Assembly: GCA_025267735.1 (NCBI GenBank)
Contig: CM046294.1
Location: forward strand, 21,820,162 to 21,884,161
Source of the DNA: Mactra quadrangularis
Taxonomy: Eukaryota; Mollusca; Bivalvia; Venerida; Mactridae
Direction: 5' to 3'
DNA length: 64,000 nt
The position numbers and the translations under genes were made by a program. Shown here in pieces: positions 41,355-53,400 of the stretch (the first letter of the stretch is position 1; each line of letters begins with the position of its first letter). The notes below the pieces were generated by a model. It was not told the DNA's origin. It was given only the letters and a program-made list of their open reading frames with translations, and did no database searches.

Positions 41355-42493
41355 ATACTACACACAGTTTTAATAACATTGACTTTTTTTTTATTCTAAA
41401 ATCAGTGCATTATTTTTATATAAAACAAATAAATAAAATCACCATAGAATTTAGTTGTTTGTATAGTCATGTGATTGATTAAGATACTATGATATTTTAC
41501 TATGATGTGTGTTTTCAAGTAAGATGAACATTTCTACTTTCAAATTAGACAACTCGATTTGTCAATTATTGACATTCATTGTAATAATGTGCTTGTGTAT
41601 ATATTTGAATTCCAGATGAAAAGTCAATTAATTAATTGTATTAAAGAAGACACTGTTTTACTATTATAGATTGTTTTAGTGATTTAATATATGTTTTATT
41701 TATGTAGAGTAATATATATGGAGTAGTAATGTGATGGATTATGATTGTTGTCTTTTTCGGCCTTGGATTATCTAAAATATGTTTTGTTACCATTCCGCTT
41801 TTATCATGATTTCTTTTCAATTATTTCATCTATTGTTAAGCAACCAAAATGTACTGTTATGTAACATAATTATGTGTCTAATGTCTCTTACATTTTTACA
41901 AAAGTGGTGTGAACTGTGTGTTGTTTCAATTAATAATCTGTGATGACTTAATAATGGAGAAGCTGTATGAATTATCTTCTAAAATCAATTAAAAGGTTAA
42001 TATAACATAAGTATATCATCCATGCAGATAGCTAGACACACCTGGGTGAATTTCAACAATTGCTTGTGGATGTGTTTGAAGTTTTGACCTGAGAATCTCC
42101 AATTTAAGTGTGTGTCCTACCACTATTTTAATGGTTGTGTCAAATTATCTAATTTGTTGACTTATGTAATATATATATTTGTTTAGATATCTGACTGAAA
42201 TAAAAGATTATATTTGGTGTCTCTGTATCATTTTGTTCAGTGTTTATTGCTGGTTTGATCCAGATGTGTTTCTAACTGAGGTCTGCGCTGATTTCACGAA
42301 GAGGGTTACATAATTACGTTTTGAACCCTTTTTTGCCACTGTTTTAACATTACTTTTATGAATTGTAGCAGTCCTGATTTCCTTTGTCTTTGTTGACTTT
42401 GAAGTTTAAACTACCACCCCAGGACCATCCACTCCTTGGTTATTCTTTATTGTACAGGTATTTGGCAATTTTAAACGCAGGTAGAACACTGCT

Positions 42494-43768
42494 GAAAAGC
42501 TATAAATGGTTGTATTACCTTTAAACATTCTGGAGGAAACAATCACGTTTGTATTGACATTATTCAACGATAACTATTCAACTTGAATAATGAAAGACTT
42601 TAACCTGGTTGAGAAATATATTCCTGGTACATGGAAAACTTCCTTCAAATGATGTACATGTACATAGATCTGTCACTTGAGTGTTTAATTGTTACTATTT
42701 TTATCATCAGAATTACAGTCTAGATTCACTGGCGAAATATTCTAACTTTCTATCCGCAAATATTTTTATAACATTTATTGAAAATAGATTAATGTGCAAC
42801 AATCATACTGTAAATTTGATAGTTTATCTTATATACATGTATCTTCAAAATGTAAAACTGAATTCAATAACTAAATTCTTTCATAAATGTAGTTTAATAA
42901 AATCCGTCTTTGACCACTTTTGTCAATGTACTGGGTAAGCCTGTCATTGCTCAAAGAATAAATATTCAATGAACGCTGAACACCAAACTTCCAGTGTGAA
43001 GTATTATTGAAGAATGAAAAAAAGTCTGCGAAAATTGTAAAAAGAGCGAAAAAGTGAAGCCCAACCTATAGAATAAAATTGAGACACAACATGCAAGTGA
43101 ATGTTCAGTTGTAAAAATTATGAATGCTATTACATGTATATAAAATGATGATACATGGAGATACATGGACAAAGACAGTAAAAAACAGAAAGTTATATAA
43201 CATAAAAGAAATAATTTTATGTATAGTTCGTTTTTCTCAACTGTCACAACATAACTAATTTCACGATGACTTCGTGCTCTTTGTCTAACACTCGTGGTAT
43301 TGAGATAGTGTGTAATCATTCACCTTGAAATTATTCAAACTTTGACAGTTGAGAAAAACGGACTACAGGTCGTATTTTAGGTCATGCGTGATTTTGTACT
43401 TTTAACAATGAACTTGCCAACTGAATAGGTGAATAAGCTAATGCATGAACAGCATTTTAGGGATTAAAACATACAACTTTGATATTTAACATTAATTTTA
43501 AATACTTGACATTTTGAATTTTATATAGTGGTATGTTTATAAAATACGTGTCAAATAACTTAACTATAAAAAATATTTTACCCCTAAAAATCGGTGTGTA
43601 ATGAAACTGGCTATGTTTACATACGCAATGTTTACGTGGACGACCTGTATATACGTGGTCATAACAAGATAAATAAACTGGGGAACGACATCCGGTGACA
43701 GTAGCATACCCATAATTTTATATGAACTAAGAAGTTGTGAACTCAAACGAAACAGTTCGCTGCCTAAC
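42494..43768. other. Intergenic sequence with one short inverted repeat
   Basis: I see no supported gene. Arms of 21 bases at 43226-43246 and 43343-43363 (GTTCGTTTTTCTCAACTGTC and complement, one mismatch) bound a 138-base MITE-like hairpin element. Confidence 0.5.
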
Positions 43769-44541
43769 CAACGTGAAATAGCTGCTGCAATAAGTCAGGT
43801 TGTCAACGTGAAATAGCTGCTGCAATAAGTTAGGTTGTCAACGTGAAATAGCTGCTGCAATAAGTTAGGTTGTCAACGTTAAATAGCTGCTGCAATAAGT
43901 TAGGTTGTCAACGTGAAATAGCTGCTGCAATAAGTTTGGTTGTCAACGTGAAATAGCTGCTGCAATAAGTTTGGTTGTCAACGTTAAATAGCTGCTGTAA
44001 TAAGTTTGGTTGTCAACGTGAAACAGCTGCTGCAATAAGTTGGGTTGTCAACGTTAAATAGCTGCTGCAATAAGTAAGGTTGTCAACGTGAAATAGCTGC
44101 TGCAATAAGTTAGGTTGTCAACGTGAAATAGCTGCTGCAATAAGTTAGGTTGTCAACGTGTAATAGCTGCTGCAATAAGTTAGGTTGTCAACGTGAAATA
44201 GCTGCTGCAATAAGTAAGATTGACAACGTGAAATAGCTGCTGCAATAAGTTTGGTTGTCAACGTGCAATAGCTGCTGCAATAAGTTAGGTTGTCAACGTG
44301 AAATAGCTGCTGCAATAAGTAAGGTTGTCAACGTGAAATAGCTGCTGCAATAAGTTAGGTTGTCAACGTGAAATAGCTGCTGCAATAAGTAAGGTTGTCA
44401 ACGTGAAATAGCTGCTGCAATAAGTTTGGTTGTGAACGTGAAATAGCTGCTGCAATAAGTTAGGTTGTCAACGTGAAATAGCTGCTGCAATAAGTTAGGT
44501 TGTCAACGTGAAACAGCTGCTGCAATAAGTAAGGTTGTCAA
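43769..44541. repeat. 22-copy tandem repeat, 35-bp unit
   Basis: The unit starts CAACGTGAAATAGCTGCTGC and ends with a variable AATAAGTTAGGTTGT part. The distance from the first to the last CAAC start is exactly 770 bases, so 22 units fit with no net length change. Variation is concentrated at a few sites: GTG or GTT near the start and AGTTAGG, AGTTTGG or AGTAAGG near the end. The unit is not a multiple of three and is not coding. Confidence 0.95.
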
Positions 44542-45693
44542 CCGAGCACTCGAGCTAATTCCCCTTTCATGCTCGATGCCAATCCTGTACTCAGTCCTTG
44601 GTGATGTATGTAACTTATTTTTCATTATTTTATATCCAGGTAATATATTTTATAGCTAAATGAACTATCTTCTGAAACATAATTCTCAAAATAGATTAAT
44701 GAAAGATAATTAACCTGACGTAAACTTGATTGATATATTACTAATGATCGGTATTACTCATGCATTATCATAAGATCATCATTGAGTGGCAAACTTTTGT
44801 TTTGCGTACGATTCTGTTGTTGTGAATGTATCGGTTTTTTCTCGCTAGCGTTTAGAAGATATGAAACTATTAAGTAAAAGATAACTAGCGCAATTTGATT
44901 ACATACATTCGAATATGTAAAGGGAAATATTTTTTTCAATTAACAACAAATTTAGCATTTGAATGTATGAAAAAGTGTTTTGGACTTTATATAAAGTTTA
45001 TTTTTTATCCTGGTTGATATGTTTTCTATGTAACAACCCAATCTTATTTAAGGTAAGTAACATAATTTTCCGCCTTACATGTTTAGAGTGCAATGCAAAT
45101 GCAAATTTGCTGCGGCCAAATAGAAGAGATAAGTTAAAAATCCAAAAAAAATCATATTTTGAAGCTTTTTTCTTATGATTAACATGATTTATATTCACAT
45201 AAATGTTGTTTACACAAACTTATGATTTCAATCCTTGCAAAGTTCTGAATGCATTTCATACGCACACAAGTAAAAACATACATTCATTCAATACAGCCTT
45301 GTTAATCAACATTATATGAAACAAGGATAACTCAAACAGGTTAAAATAAGCTCTTGTTTCCAGTGTTGTTTGACATAGGAAGACTTAATCAATATTATTA
45401 TCAAAGAAGTATATGATTATTGAGAAATGAATTTCAAATTACTACATCGCCTGTGTATATACGGACTGGTTTATGAAAGGCAAATAGACGCGATAACTAC
45501 AATCCACGGGAAATGTAACAAAAGTTTTATGTTCGTGGCCTTTCGGCAAGAATATTCTATGTTGAGCATTTCGCCGAAAAAACATTTCAGTGGTGAAGGT
45601 CCTCTTTTTGCTGGTAAAGGTTTTTTGTGTCTTTTTTGCCAAAAATGTCCTTTTCGTATTTCAGTGTAACCGGTGTACATGTGTAATAAACAA
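44542..45693. other. Intergenic sequence, no gene seen
   Basis: Only short chance open frames on both strands are present. The last part is the 5' flank of the SFT2-like exon that follows. Confidence 0.4.
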
Positions 45694-45909
45694 CATGGCT
45701 GATTTAAGTCAGAGTCTAAAAGATTATATGTAAAAAAATCAGTCTAAAGAGCCTTTATTGGGCTCTGAAGATAGCTCTGGCAGTTCTTGTAGTTTTGGTA
45801 AACTTAATCCATTTCGTAAAAATGATTCGTCTGGATATGACAATTCAAGTGAAGTCGCTAACAGTTGGTTTTCTCAAGCCCAGAAAGACCCATTGTGTCC
45901 TGGATTAGT
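45694..45909 (+). pseudogene. First exon of an SFT2-like vesicle-transport gene, with an in-frame stop
   Basis: Reading from an ATG in a good context (AACATGG) gives MADLSQSLKDYM, then a TAA at codon 13, then in the same frame a stretch containing KEPLLGSED, SFGKLNPF and WFSQAQKDPLCPGL, ending at a consensus donor GTGAGT. From memory, the MADL start, the acidic/Ser-rich PLL region and the W...DPLCP block before the membrane helices match the N-terminus of SFT2 domain proteins of the SFT2D3 type, which act in retrograde endosome-to-Golgi traffic. No exon for the four membrane helices was seen downstream before gene 2. The stop and missing exons suggest a dead partial copy; the exact 5' and 3' limits are uncertain. 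Confidence 0.55.
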
Positions 45910-46060
45910 GAGTGGTGTTTTTCTTCTCATTTATTATTGTTAAATCATTTGTCTTCAATGATACGTAATTTGTTTCATCTGTTTGATTATGTTGATAAAT
46001 ATTGTTCATTGTTTTTTCACTTTCAAAGTATTGTGGTTTTCGGTCAAGACATTACGGTAG

Positions 46061-46437
46061 TCCTATATATAAGACCCTCCGTAAGTTATTTCACATTAGG
46101 ACATTATTCTGTTACCAGTATGAAATCATACCCTATGGCTATGATTATTCAAAACGAAAGTCTGGATTTTTGAGTTACGGAAACAGTGAATTATTTCTAC
46201 TAAATAAGGTTAGCTTTTGTATATCTTATGTTATTACATGTTAGATAAATGTGTTTGTTAGTGTTCTGAATGGACAAAAACATTATTTTAGGAAAATGTT
46301 GAATTGTACTCGCCTTTGTCGCGCAAGGGAACTCGTGCGCGTTTTGCTACACCAACCTATATGAAAGTCGATAAGACCATACGTAACAGAATAATGTCCC
46401 AATGTGAAATAAGTTACGGAGGGTCTTATATATAGGA
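46061..46437. mobile_element. MITE with long terminal inverted repeats
   Basis: The left end 46061-46116 and the right end 46382-46437 are inverted copies of about 56 bases with few mismatches, starting TCCTATATATAAGACCCTCC. The 377-base element has no coding capacity. Its target-site duplication is not clear. It lies in what would be the first intron of the SFT2-like remnant. Confidence 0.85.
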
Positions 46438-46504
46438 TCAGACATTTCGGATACTTAAATGCAAAGCCAAACTATCTGTACTATTATGGTGGCTGATTTA
46501 TGCT

Positions 46505-46866
46505 ATGTCGTATTTTCGTTTCTTCGCCGCGAAGAAACGAAGAAACGAAAACACAAAGACACGACAAATCCATAGTTTGTCCTATCTTCGTCTTTTCGTT
46601 TCTTCGTTTCTTCGCCACGAAGAAACGAACACACGACAAAATAAATACAACAATACGACAGATAAAATGTGTCGTGTTTTCGCCCTTCGTCTGTCGTATC
46701 TTCGTCTTTTCGTTTCTTCGTGGCAAAGAAACGAAAAGACGAAGATACGACAGATGAAGGGCGAAAACATGCCACGAAGAAACGAAAGGACGAAGATACG
46801 ACAGATGAAGGGCGAAAACACGACAAATCCATAGTTTGTCGTATCTTCGTCCTTCGTAGGGAAAGT
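46505..46866. repeat. Nested inverted repeats built from a CGTTTCTTCG motif
   Basis: The sequence alternates TTCGTCTTTTCGTTTCTTCG and its complement. The best pair, 46676-46718 and 46726-46768, has 43-base arms with one mismatch around a 7-base centre. A block with ACGACAAATCCATAGTTTGTC occurs at about 46560 and again at about 46818. Open frames on both strands come from this low-complexity pattern and are not genes. Confidence 0.85.
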
Positions 46867-47582
46867 CGTAAAAAACTGACTTAAGGTACGACCGGTCTTA
46901 CGACCAGCAATAATGATAAAACTGCTGTCATGTTTATGTAGATAGACCATAGATTATGTGTCACCTTGGTTACAGAAGTAACTAACATTATCTTAAACTT
47001 TAGACGAAGGTGCTATGTAAGCTACACTTGGATTGGTTGATAGTTTAGGTGCCAGATGACGTTTGTCGCGAAACTTTTCGCGAAAGCATTCCGATTGGTC
47101 GATATCGGCCAAAATTATGACGTTTCATTCCTGAAATTAGCCGTGTGGCGCCAGAGGCTAGTATTGAAAATCATACTAGACTCTGGGTACGAGAATGGGA
47201 ATCACCTAGCTATTTATAGATTTGTTATATTATATATGTCGTACTTGCTGAAATTAAACATTTCCGTTGTTCGCTACTTGTCTTTTCAACATTCTTAGGC
47301 GGTTAGGGATACTAATGTTGCACAATACCAAGCTCTAGAATCTTCTCATCAGTAAATGCATTTTTAACACTTATCTATTTTTAGCTAACCTGAACCCACG
47401 TGGGTCTAGTTAGGAAACACTCCAAATATAAAAAGAAAATATAAAGATATTTTGCCAAGTAAAATATCAGTTTGTCTGTTTCAATCACAATCATCAACTT
47501 AGAACCAGGAAAATTGGAAATGAAAATGTTGCCCTTTAATCCCTTTAAAAAACTTATGATATTATTGTGATATCAAAATTAA
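46867..47582. other. Intergenic sequence, no gene seen
   Basis: There is an 80-codon open frame (47056-47298), but it has no recognisable domain and no support from splice sites. Confidence 0.35.
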
Positions 47583-47900
47583 GAGTAGTAGTCTAGTGGT
47601 CGTACACGCGCTTATGGATTAAAAGGTTCTGGGTTCGAAACCCATTAGAGGTACTGCTAACTTCCTTTAGCAAAACATTTATCTGCGATTGCTTCACTCC
47701 ACCCAGGTGTAAATTGGTACCTGCGAGGGTGGTAAATTATGCTGCGCCCATTTGTCGGCTGCACTAATAAGCGGAGTGAAATACTACCCGGGAAGATTTA
47801 TAGATACCAGTAGCCTAATGTCCATGTGTAACAGCTGTAAAGTCAGTGAACGTGCATAAGCATGAAAATTAGACTATAAAATGCCATTACATTACAAAAA
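47583..47900 (+). mobile_element. tRNA-derived SINE
   Basis: The head has box A-like TAGTCTAGTGG and box B-like GGTTCGAAACC at normal spacing. It is followed by a body with CACTCCACCCAGGTGTAAAT and GGTACCTGCGAGGGTGG, which resembles a conserved central domain reported in several invertebrate SINEs (from memory). It is one strand-oriented copy without a clear poly(A) tail, and the end is approximate. Confidence 0.7.
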
Positions 47901-49453
47901 ATTATGTCAAATGAGAGGATTCTTCTCTAAGTAAGTATGTTTCAATTTATGCATATTTTTAACATAAAGTCAATGTTACGCGAATCATCAAAACATTCAA
48001 TACACGTACATGTATGTGTGTGATGTTGATCCAATTACAATGATGCATGTGCAATTATTCCTGCTTCATTTTCAATACAAAAAAGCAATACAATGCAATA
48101 CATTGCAAAATGGATGTTACCGTATTTTTACACCCCTACTGCATGATGTAGTCATCACCTTAAATATTTGCTAACACAAGCTTGTTTCGTAATAAAAGCA
48201 GAAAATATCAACTAGCCCATTCATATAAAATAAGATTTTTCACTAGCCCAAAAATCATTTTTGGCTAGACGTTTCGAAGAAATGGAGAGCTCTCCTACTC
48301 GAGTTTTAATATGTTAGTTCCCTGTAATCAATTTCTATATTACTTGACACATATAATCACACCTTGTGTATGTTTAAATCTCTTAAATAGATCTATTGAC
48401 TTTAATTGAAGTAAAGAACCTCCTAAGACAAAATACGTATGTGATTTGCTTCTACGTAACAAAGGTGGTAACAGCATTGCAATGGTTGCATACCTGATTT
48501 TGATTTAGGAGATCCGAGTTTATCATATAATAACCCTTAAATTAATTTAACACCGATAATGAATTTAATCCAATTTTAAGGCGTGTGGAGAAGTTGTAAA
48601 CGAAAAGGAAGGGTGTGTGAATACTGTTTATACACAGACTCTGAAAGGTTTATAAGGTTTTATTTTCGAGAAAAAAAACACCAATACAACAGTACAAAGT
48701 TTGGATTATGCTAAAATTGAGGTTGAAGTGTTTGTGAATTGTACAATACGGCATGTCATTGAACTGTACTCCCAGTCTCGTTACTCGTAACTTATTTCAA
48801 TTTTAGGGGGCGCCCCTCTGACCTGCCTATGGCATATCACAAAAGTAATACTAAGTTCTTTTACACAAACACCTTCACATATACAAACAATTAAAACTAG
48901 GCACTCTTTATTACATGTAACACTTGGATTTCATTTGCAGATTAATAGCGGCTTATTTTAATGAATTAACTGAGTTAAAAATCGTTCGGACGGGCTTTAT
49001 ATATCAGCTTCAGCGATTTCAGCGTTTTGTCTTTTCATCTGAACCGCTCAATTTAAACCATCATAGTGAAACTACTAAGTTTTATTTCACAACCATGAGG
49101 TGATAAGACGTGGATAAATAAACTTATGATATAGGGGCGGTACTCGAAGCGCGTTCAACAATTATTTCTACAGCCATTCTCCTTCATACCAATGATTCTT
49201 AATTATGTTGGGCAGTTTTCCGTCAATGACAAAAGTATGTGCCTAGTAGTTGATTAACAGCTGAATTCAGTGATTTAGTCTTTCAAAGACCAGTGAGTAG
49301 GTTGACTGACTGCCGTTATATGACCTATACAATGTGTTGCTACAGCAATAACCCAACAAAAACAAACAAAGCAAATATTAACACAGAAGTCTTAAAATCG
49401 TTAAAAACATATATTTCAATAATATTCATAAGTATAGTATAATATTAACGAAG
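47901..49453. other. Intergenic sequence, no gene seen
   Basis: The stretch is AT-rich and holds a short copy (48263-48302) of a sequence also found in an intron at 10138-10180 (both contain AGCTCTCCTACTCG). No coding or RNA gene is supported. Confidence 0.4.
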
Positions 49454-49455
49454 TA

Positions 49456-50358
49456 CAGTGTAACCTCTGCAGAGCGACTTTTGGCGGAGTTTGAAAAAAC
49501 TGCAGCTCTGCAGAGGTGCCGGTCTGCAGAGGTAGACTTTTTTTACCGATCACGAAAAACGGCCGTTTCGGTACGGAAAACTGGCCGTTATCCGTTCCGT
49601 AATGTAAATACAACTATTATCGGGCGCAGATCGACAAAAGTAAATATGATTACTTTTTAAATTGATCATTATCACCGTTAGAAATTCCTAGCATGATTGT
49701 TAGTTTTACGCTCAAGAAAGCAATACACCTGCGAAATTGTTTCTTTTACCGTCATACTTGTTTTTATACCTGTCTAATGGCGAATAATATTTAGCATGGA
49801 TTATCGTCGTCTTTTCGGAAGTAACTATCTGATTCGACTCTTAAACCTCAAATAACTTTAAAATTGGGTTCATGCCATCGAAGCTTTTAATAATAAGTAC
49901 AATAACAAATAAGTTTCATTTAGTATCGTTAACTAGATGGACGTATGTACAACTGATACTTGATGACGTTAGCCTACCAACCAAAGCGCTCCTCATCTTA
50001 GATCCGTTCGTTGGTGTCATGGTAACCATATGTCACTTGTATATTAACCCCTGTTAGTAAAATGATTTAACAACATGACACTTTAGGGTAGTATTATACG
50101 ATTAAGGGTATCGCTTATTGTTTAAATCTTCCCGTCATAGATAATTATCGATAATTGATATTAACCTTGCTAGACTTAGTGTCGCTGTACAGAGGTAAAG
50201 AATAACAATGGGAATTTATCTCAACGGCCGTTTACCGCTCTGCGGAGGTGTCGTTCATTAGAGGTAAATCATAGAGCAAAATCGACGGGGGGAGTTCTAA
50301 TATGCCGCTCGTCGGAGGTTGCCGCTCGTTAGAGGTGCCGTTAGCAGAGGTTATACTG
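49456..50358. mobile_element. Non-autonomous DNA transposon with pogo/Tigger-like ends
   Basis: The terminal inverted repeats start CAGTGTAACCTCTGC on the left and, complemented, CAGTATAACCTCTGC on the right, each flanked by TA (49454-49455 and 50359-50360). TA target duplication and CAGT...AACCTCT ends are typical of the Tc1/mariner pogo-Tigger group. Sub-terminal copies of the (T/G)CAGAGGT motif recur at both ends. At 903 bases it has no transposase. It sits about 130 bases past the stop of gene 2. Confidence 0.82.
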
Positions 50359-50489
50359 TATCATTAAACATTCACGATTAGCCTCTGTCAAACTCATATG
50401 AATAAGTGTTAATGTCATAGCTCATTTTCATTACTTGGTATATCAATAAAACATTGTATTGATAGTATATGTACAATAACAAAGTCATC

Positions 50490-53400
50490 CTATGAAATGA
50501 AAATGTTGTCATTAGCTATAACAAATAATCCAGATGGTCCAATTGCTCTAACAGTAAATTCGACATTTACTCCCACTTCAGGTATTGGTGTTCTATCAAT
50601 GAAGATATCTATGTTTGTATTTGTAGTTTCTTGCCATTGTAAAAGGTCCCCATCACTTGCTCCAGATAATCGTACAGTTACTTCATAATATAGAGGATGT
50701 TCAGACGAGAATACACTTCTCCAGTCACATCTTGCTGTTGATAATTGCTTGTTCCATCTGATATCCATTTCTCTATCTAGTAAAAATAAAAATAAAATGA
50801 TTTATCAATAATACATGATCCTGACGAAGGCCATAACGGCTGAAACGAGTCGATACAATTTGTTTTTTAAAATTTTCCTGGTGTAAGACGTGTTGTTTCC
50901 TATCAACCTTTCTTTCTCAATAATAAAATGTTGTACGCAAATAACTTATTTATTAGGAGAAAACTACCAAAATGCTATATCTTGACCTCACATAAGGTTT
51001 GCTAACATTTCTAGCAGACAATATTTCAGAGCATTGAATCTGCTGTAAATGTTCTGTTTAGATGCAAATGAAGTTAACGCGTACTGTCCTGATATGTTGC
51101 TCTGCTTTAGAATAACCAACAACTTTTTTCAAGAATTTTGCCCTTAGTAATGCAACGAGTGCAGAGTCAATGGTTATCCATGTGGTTACCCATTCAACCA
51201 TTAACCTCACAACTTGCTGCAGTATGATAGTAAAATTCAGCTTCATCAGTCAGACAAAAGAAGTTGCATAATCATATATACTTAATCAACTTTACAGGAG
51301 CAAACGGCTTTACATACACTGTTTATATGATGCTGCAAATGACTTATTCTTAATTGCTACTTGCCAATATGATACCGGTAACAAATTTTATGTTCACAGG
51401 ACATTATCTAGTAACAATTCAGTGATGATTTCTTAATTTATAAATTCGTTATTTTTTATGGCAGTGAACTGGATCTATACACCTTTCACATGTATTAGAA
51501 TACAGAGAATGTTTGATAAAGTAAATACCTGTTAATGCTGGAGGCGACGTAAGTAGAATAAAATCTTCACTGATTTTCTCACTATATAAATGTACTTCAT
51601 TAAACGCTGTCAGAGATATCGTGTATTCACCATCTTCAAGAGACAAACCATCAAAACGTGTATAAGTATAACCTACTGGAGAATTTGTAACAAGTTCTGA
51701 AGCTTCAATATCTTTACCTTTTATTGATACCTGAAATTTTGTATTATAAATATCATACACATTATCATACAAAATCATTTCTATTGTGATGAACTTATTA
51801 TACCATAAGCCAGGTGTCTAAAGCATTGCACACGTGTACTAGTTGTCCTTATAGTTATGACAATAAACGTTTTGATGTTATAATAAAAGATCAGTTTTAT
51901 CTGAAGATGTTTGGTAAACTGCGCAATTAATGTTCGTGAAGAACATCCAATTATATAACACGCGGATGTAATGATATATGAATGTTTCACTGTTTTCTTT
52001 ATTATTGATTCTCGTAGATATTAATCTAGTGCTCAAAGTAAGCGTAATGAGAATACCATCGTTGATGAGACTAGAAAAAACATGTTGATGTATCATAAGC
52101 TGTTAAATAGTAATACACGTATAATAGTTTATGCCACTATCTACCATTTTATTAGCATGAGCATCAATATAACATCTTCTTGGACCTCGCGCGCTTAATG
52201 ATGAAGCAATATATCAGCACTAGTCATTATAACACTCATAGAAATATGATTAATATAAATTAATATTTATACACCTGACACCTACCATTATACTATCAAT
52301 ACCATCGTTTGCATTGAAGCCAGACCAACGAAACCGGACCTCTGATGATATACCATGATAATGTCCTCTAACTGGATACTGGGTTTTGGAATGTCCCAAT
52401 ACTTCTAAAACAACGTGCGTGGTAGACGGACTACTATCTAGTATTCTAATACCATCAGAGTGACCTCTACTGCATAAATCAGCACCATTTCTACATTCTA
52501 TCGTTGTATATACTGTCACATTTGGGTTGTATGGCAACAATGTCTCAGTATATGCCGTGTTTATATTTAAAGGTATATAACTTTGTATAGAACTATCTCC
52601 AGGGTATAGACCTACAATTAAAGTTTAACAATAATCTTTATTAAGTTTATTATTGTAAGCTTAGTAATAAATCAGTTTTATGGATTTTATTGTATGTAGA
52701 TTTCGATGAAATTAATGTATGAACACTAATACATTTGATTTAAATACCATTTTTCAGCTATGCATAACAGACCTTATATAAATTTACACTATAATGGTGT
52801 AATAAATTTTGTATGTTTACATGGTTATTATTACTAAGGACGTAAATTGAGAAATTATTTAAAAACATTCATTTTTTTCTGTTTCGTTGAGGGAACTCTA
52901 TGTTTTTAACACAATTACTTAGATAATTGTTAAATACACAACAACAACACACAAATGGGCTATTGGTGGTTGACGCTACGACAAAAACATGATATTATAA
53001 GTTTCATATGTTCACGACAACATTTTGTAATACGGAAACCTAAAGATTTTTACCTAATGCTCCACTACATTCTACAATGCCAGATTCTGGATCAGTCACT
53101 AACCAGTTTGTACCAATAATTAAACTTTTCTGATAATCTTCATCTGTATCTATAATACAAAACAGAAATTGTAAGAAACCACTTCCTTTTTATTGAAAAC
53201 ATACATAAATGTAAATAAATACTCGGTCAGAGTAGATTGTTGACAATTTGTTTGCTTTTGTTGGACTTAACGCCATAGCAACACATTGTGTAGGTCATGT
53301 AACGGCGGACAGTCAACCTACTTACTGTTCTTGGAAAGGCTAAGCTGGATTTAGCTGTTAACCAACTACTAAGCGCATACTTTCGTCAGTGACTGACAAC

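Larger units (their letters stand above)
37972..42493. repeat. Tandem segmental duplication of about 1.59 kb with an insertion in copy 1
   Basis: Copy 1 is 37972-39275 plus 40622-40902, interrupted by an insertion. Copy 2 is 40903-42493 and is continuous. The copies are nearly identical over intronic sequence, the last exon, the 3' UTR and a 280-base downstream part. The junction shares a short CTTTATAAC start at 37973 and 40904. This arrangement indicates duplication first and insertion afterwards. Confidence 0.9.

Noticed and set aside
42966..43319. 117-codon minus-strand open frame
   Set aside because: It is hydrophobic and Phe/Leu-rich, as expected of AT-rich noncoding DNA; it overlaps a MITE-like inverted repeat and has no splice or domain support.
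43769..44541. Regular 35-bp repeats resembling a CRISPR array
   Set aside because: Units are contiguous with no unique spacers, and the genome is clearly that of an animal.
45427..45680. Overlapping open frames on both strands upstream of the SFT2-like exon
   Set aside because: Frames overlap on opposite strands, composition is not coding-like, and there is no recognisable motif.
46484..46950. Several overlapping open frames of 70-120 codons on both strands
   Set aside because: They arise from an inverted TTCG/CGAA low-complexity repeat that lacks stops in many frames; there is no domain or splice support.
47590..47655. tRNA gene candidate (also 18300-18347, 21503-21570, 53470-53558)
   Set aside because: Box A and B are present, but the arms do not fold into a good cloverleaf and SINE bodies follow, so these are SINE heads.
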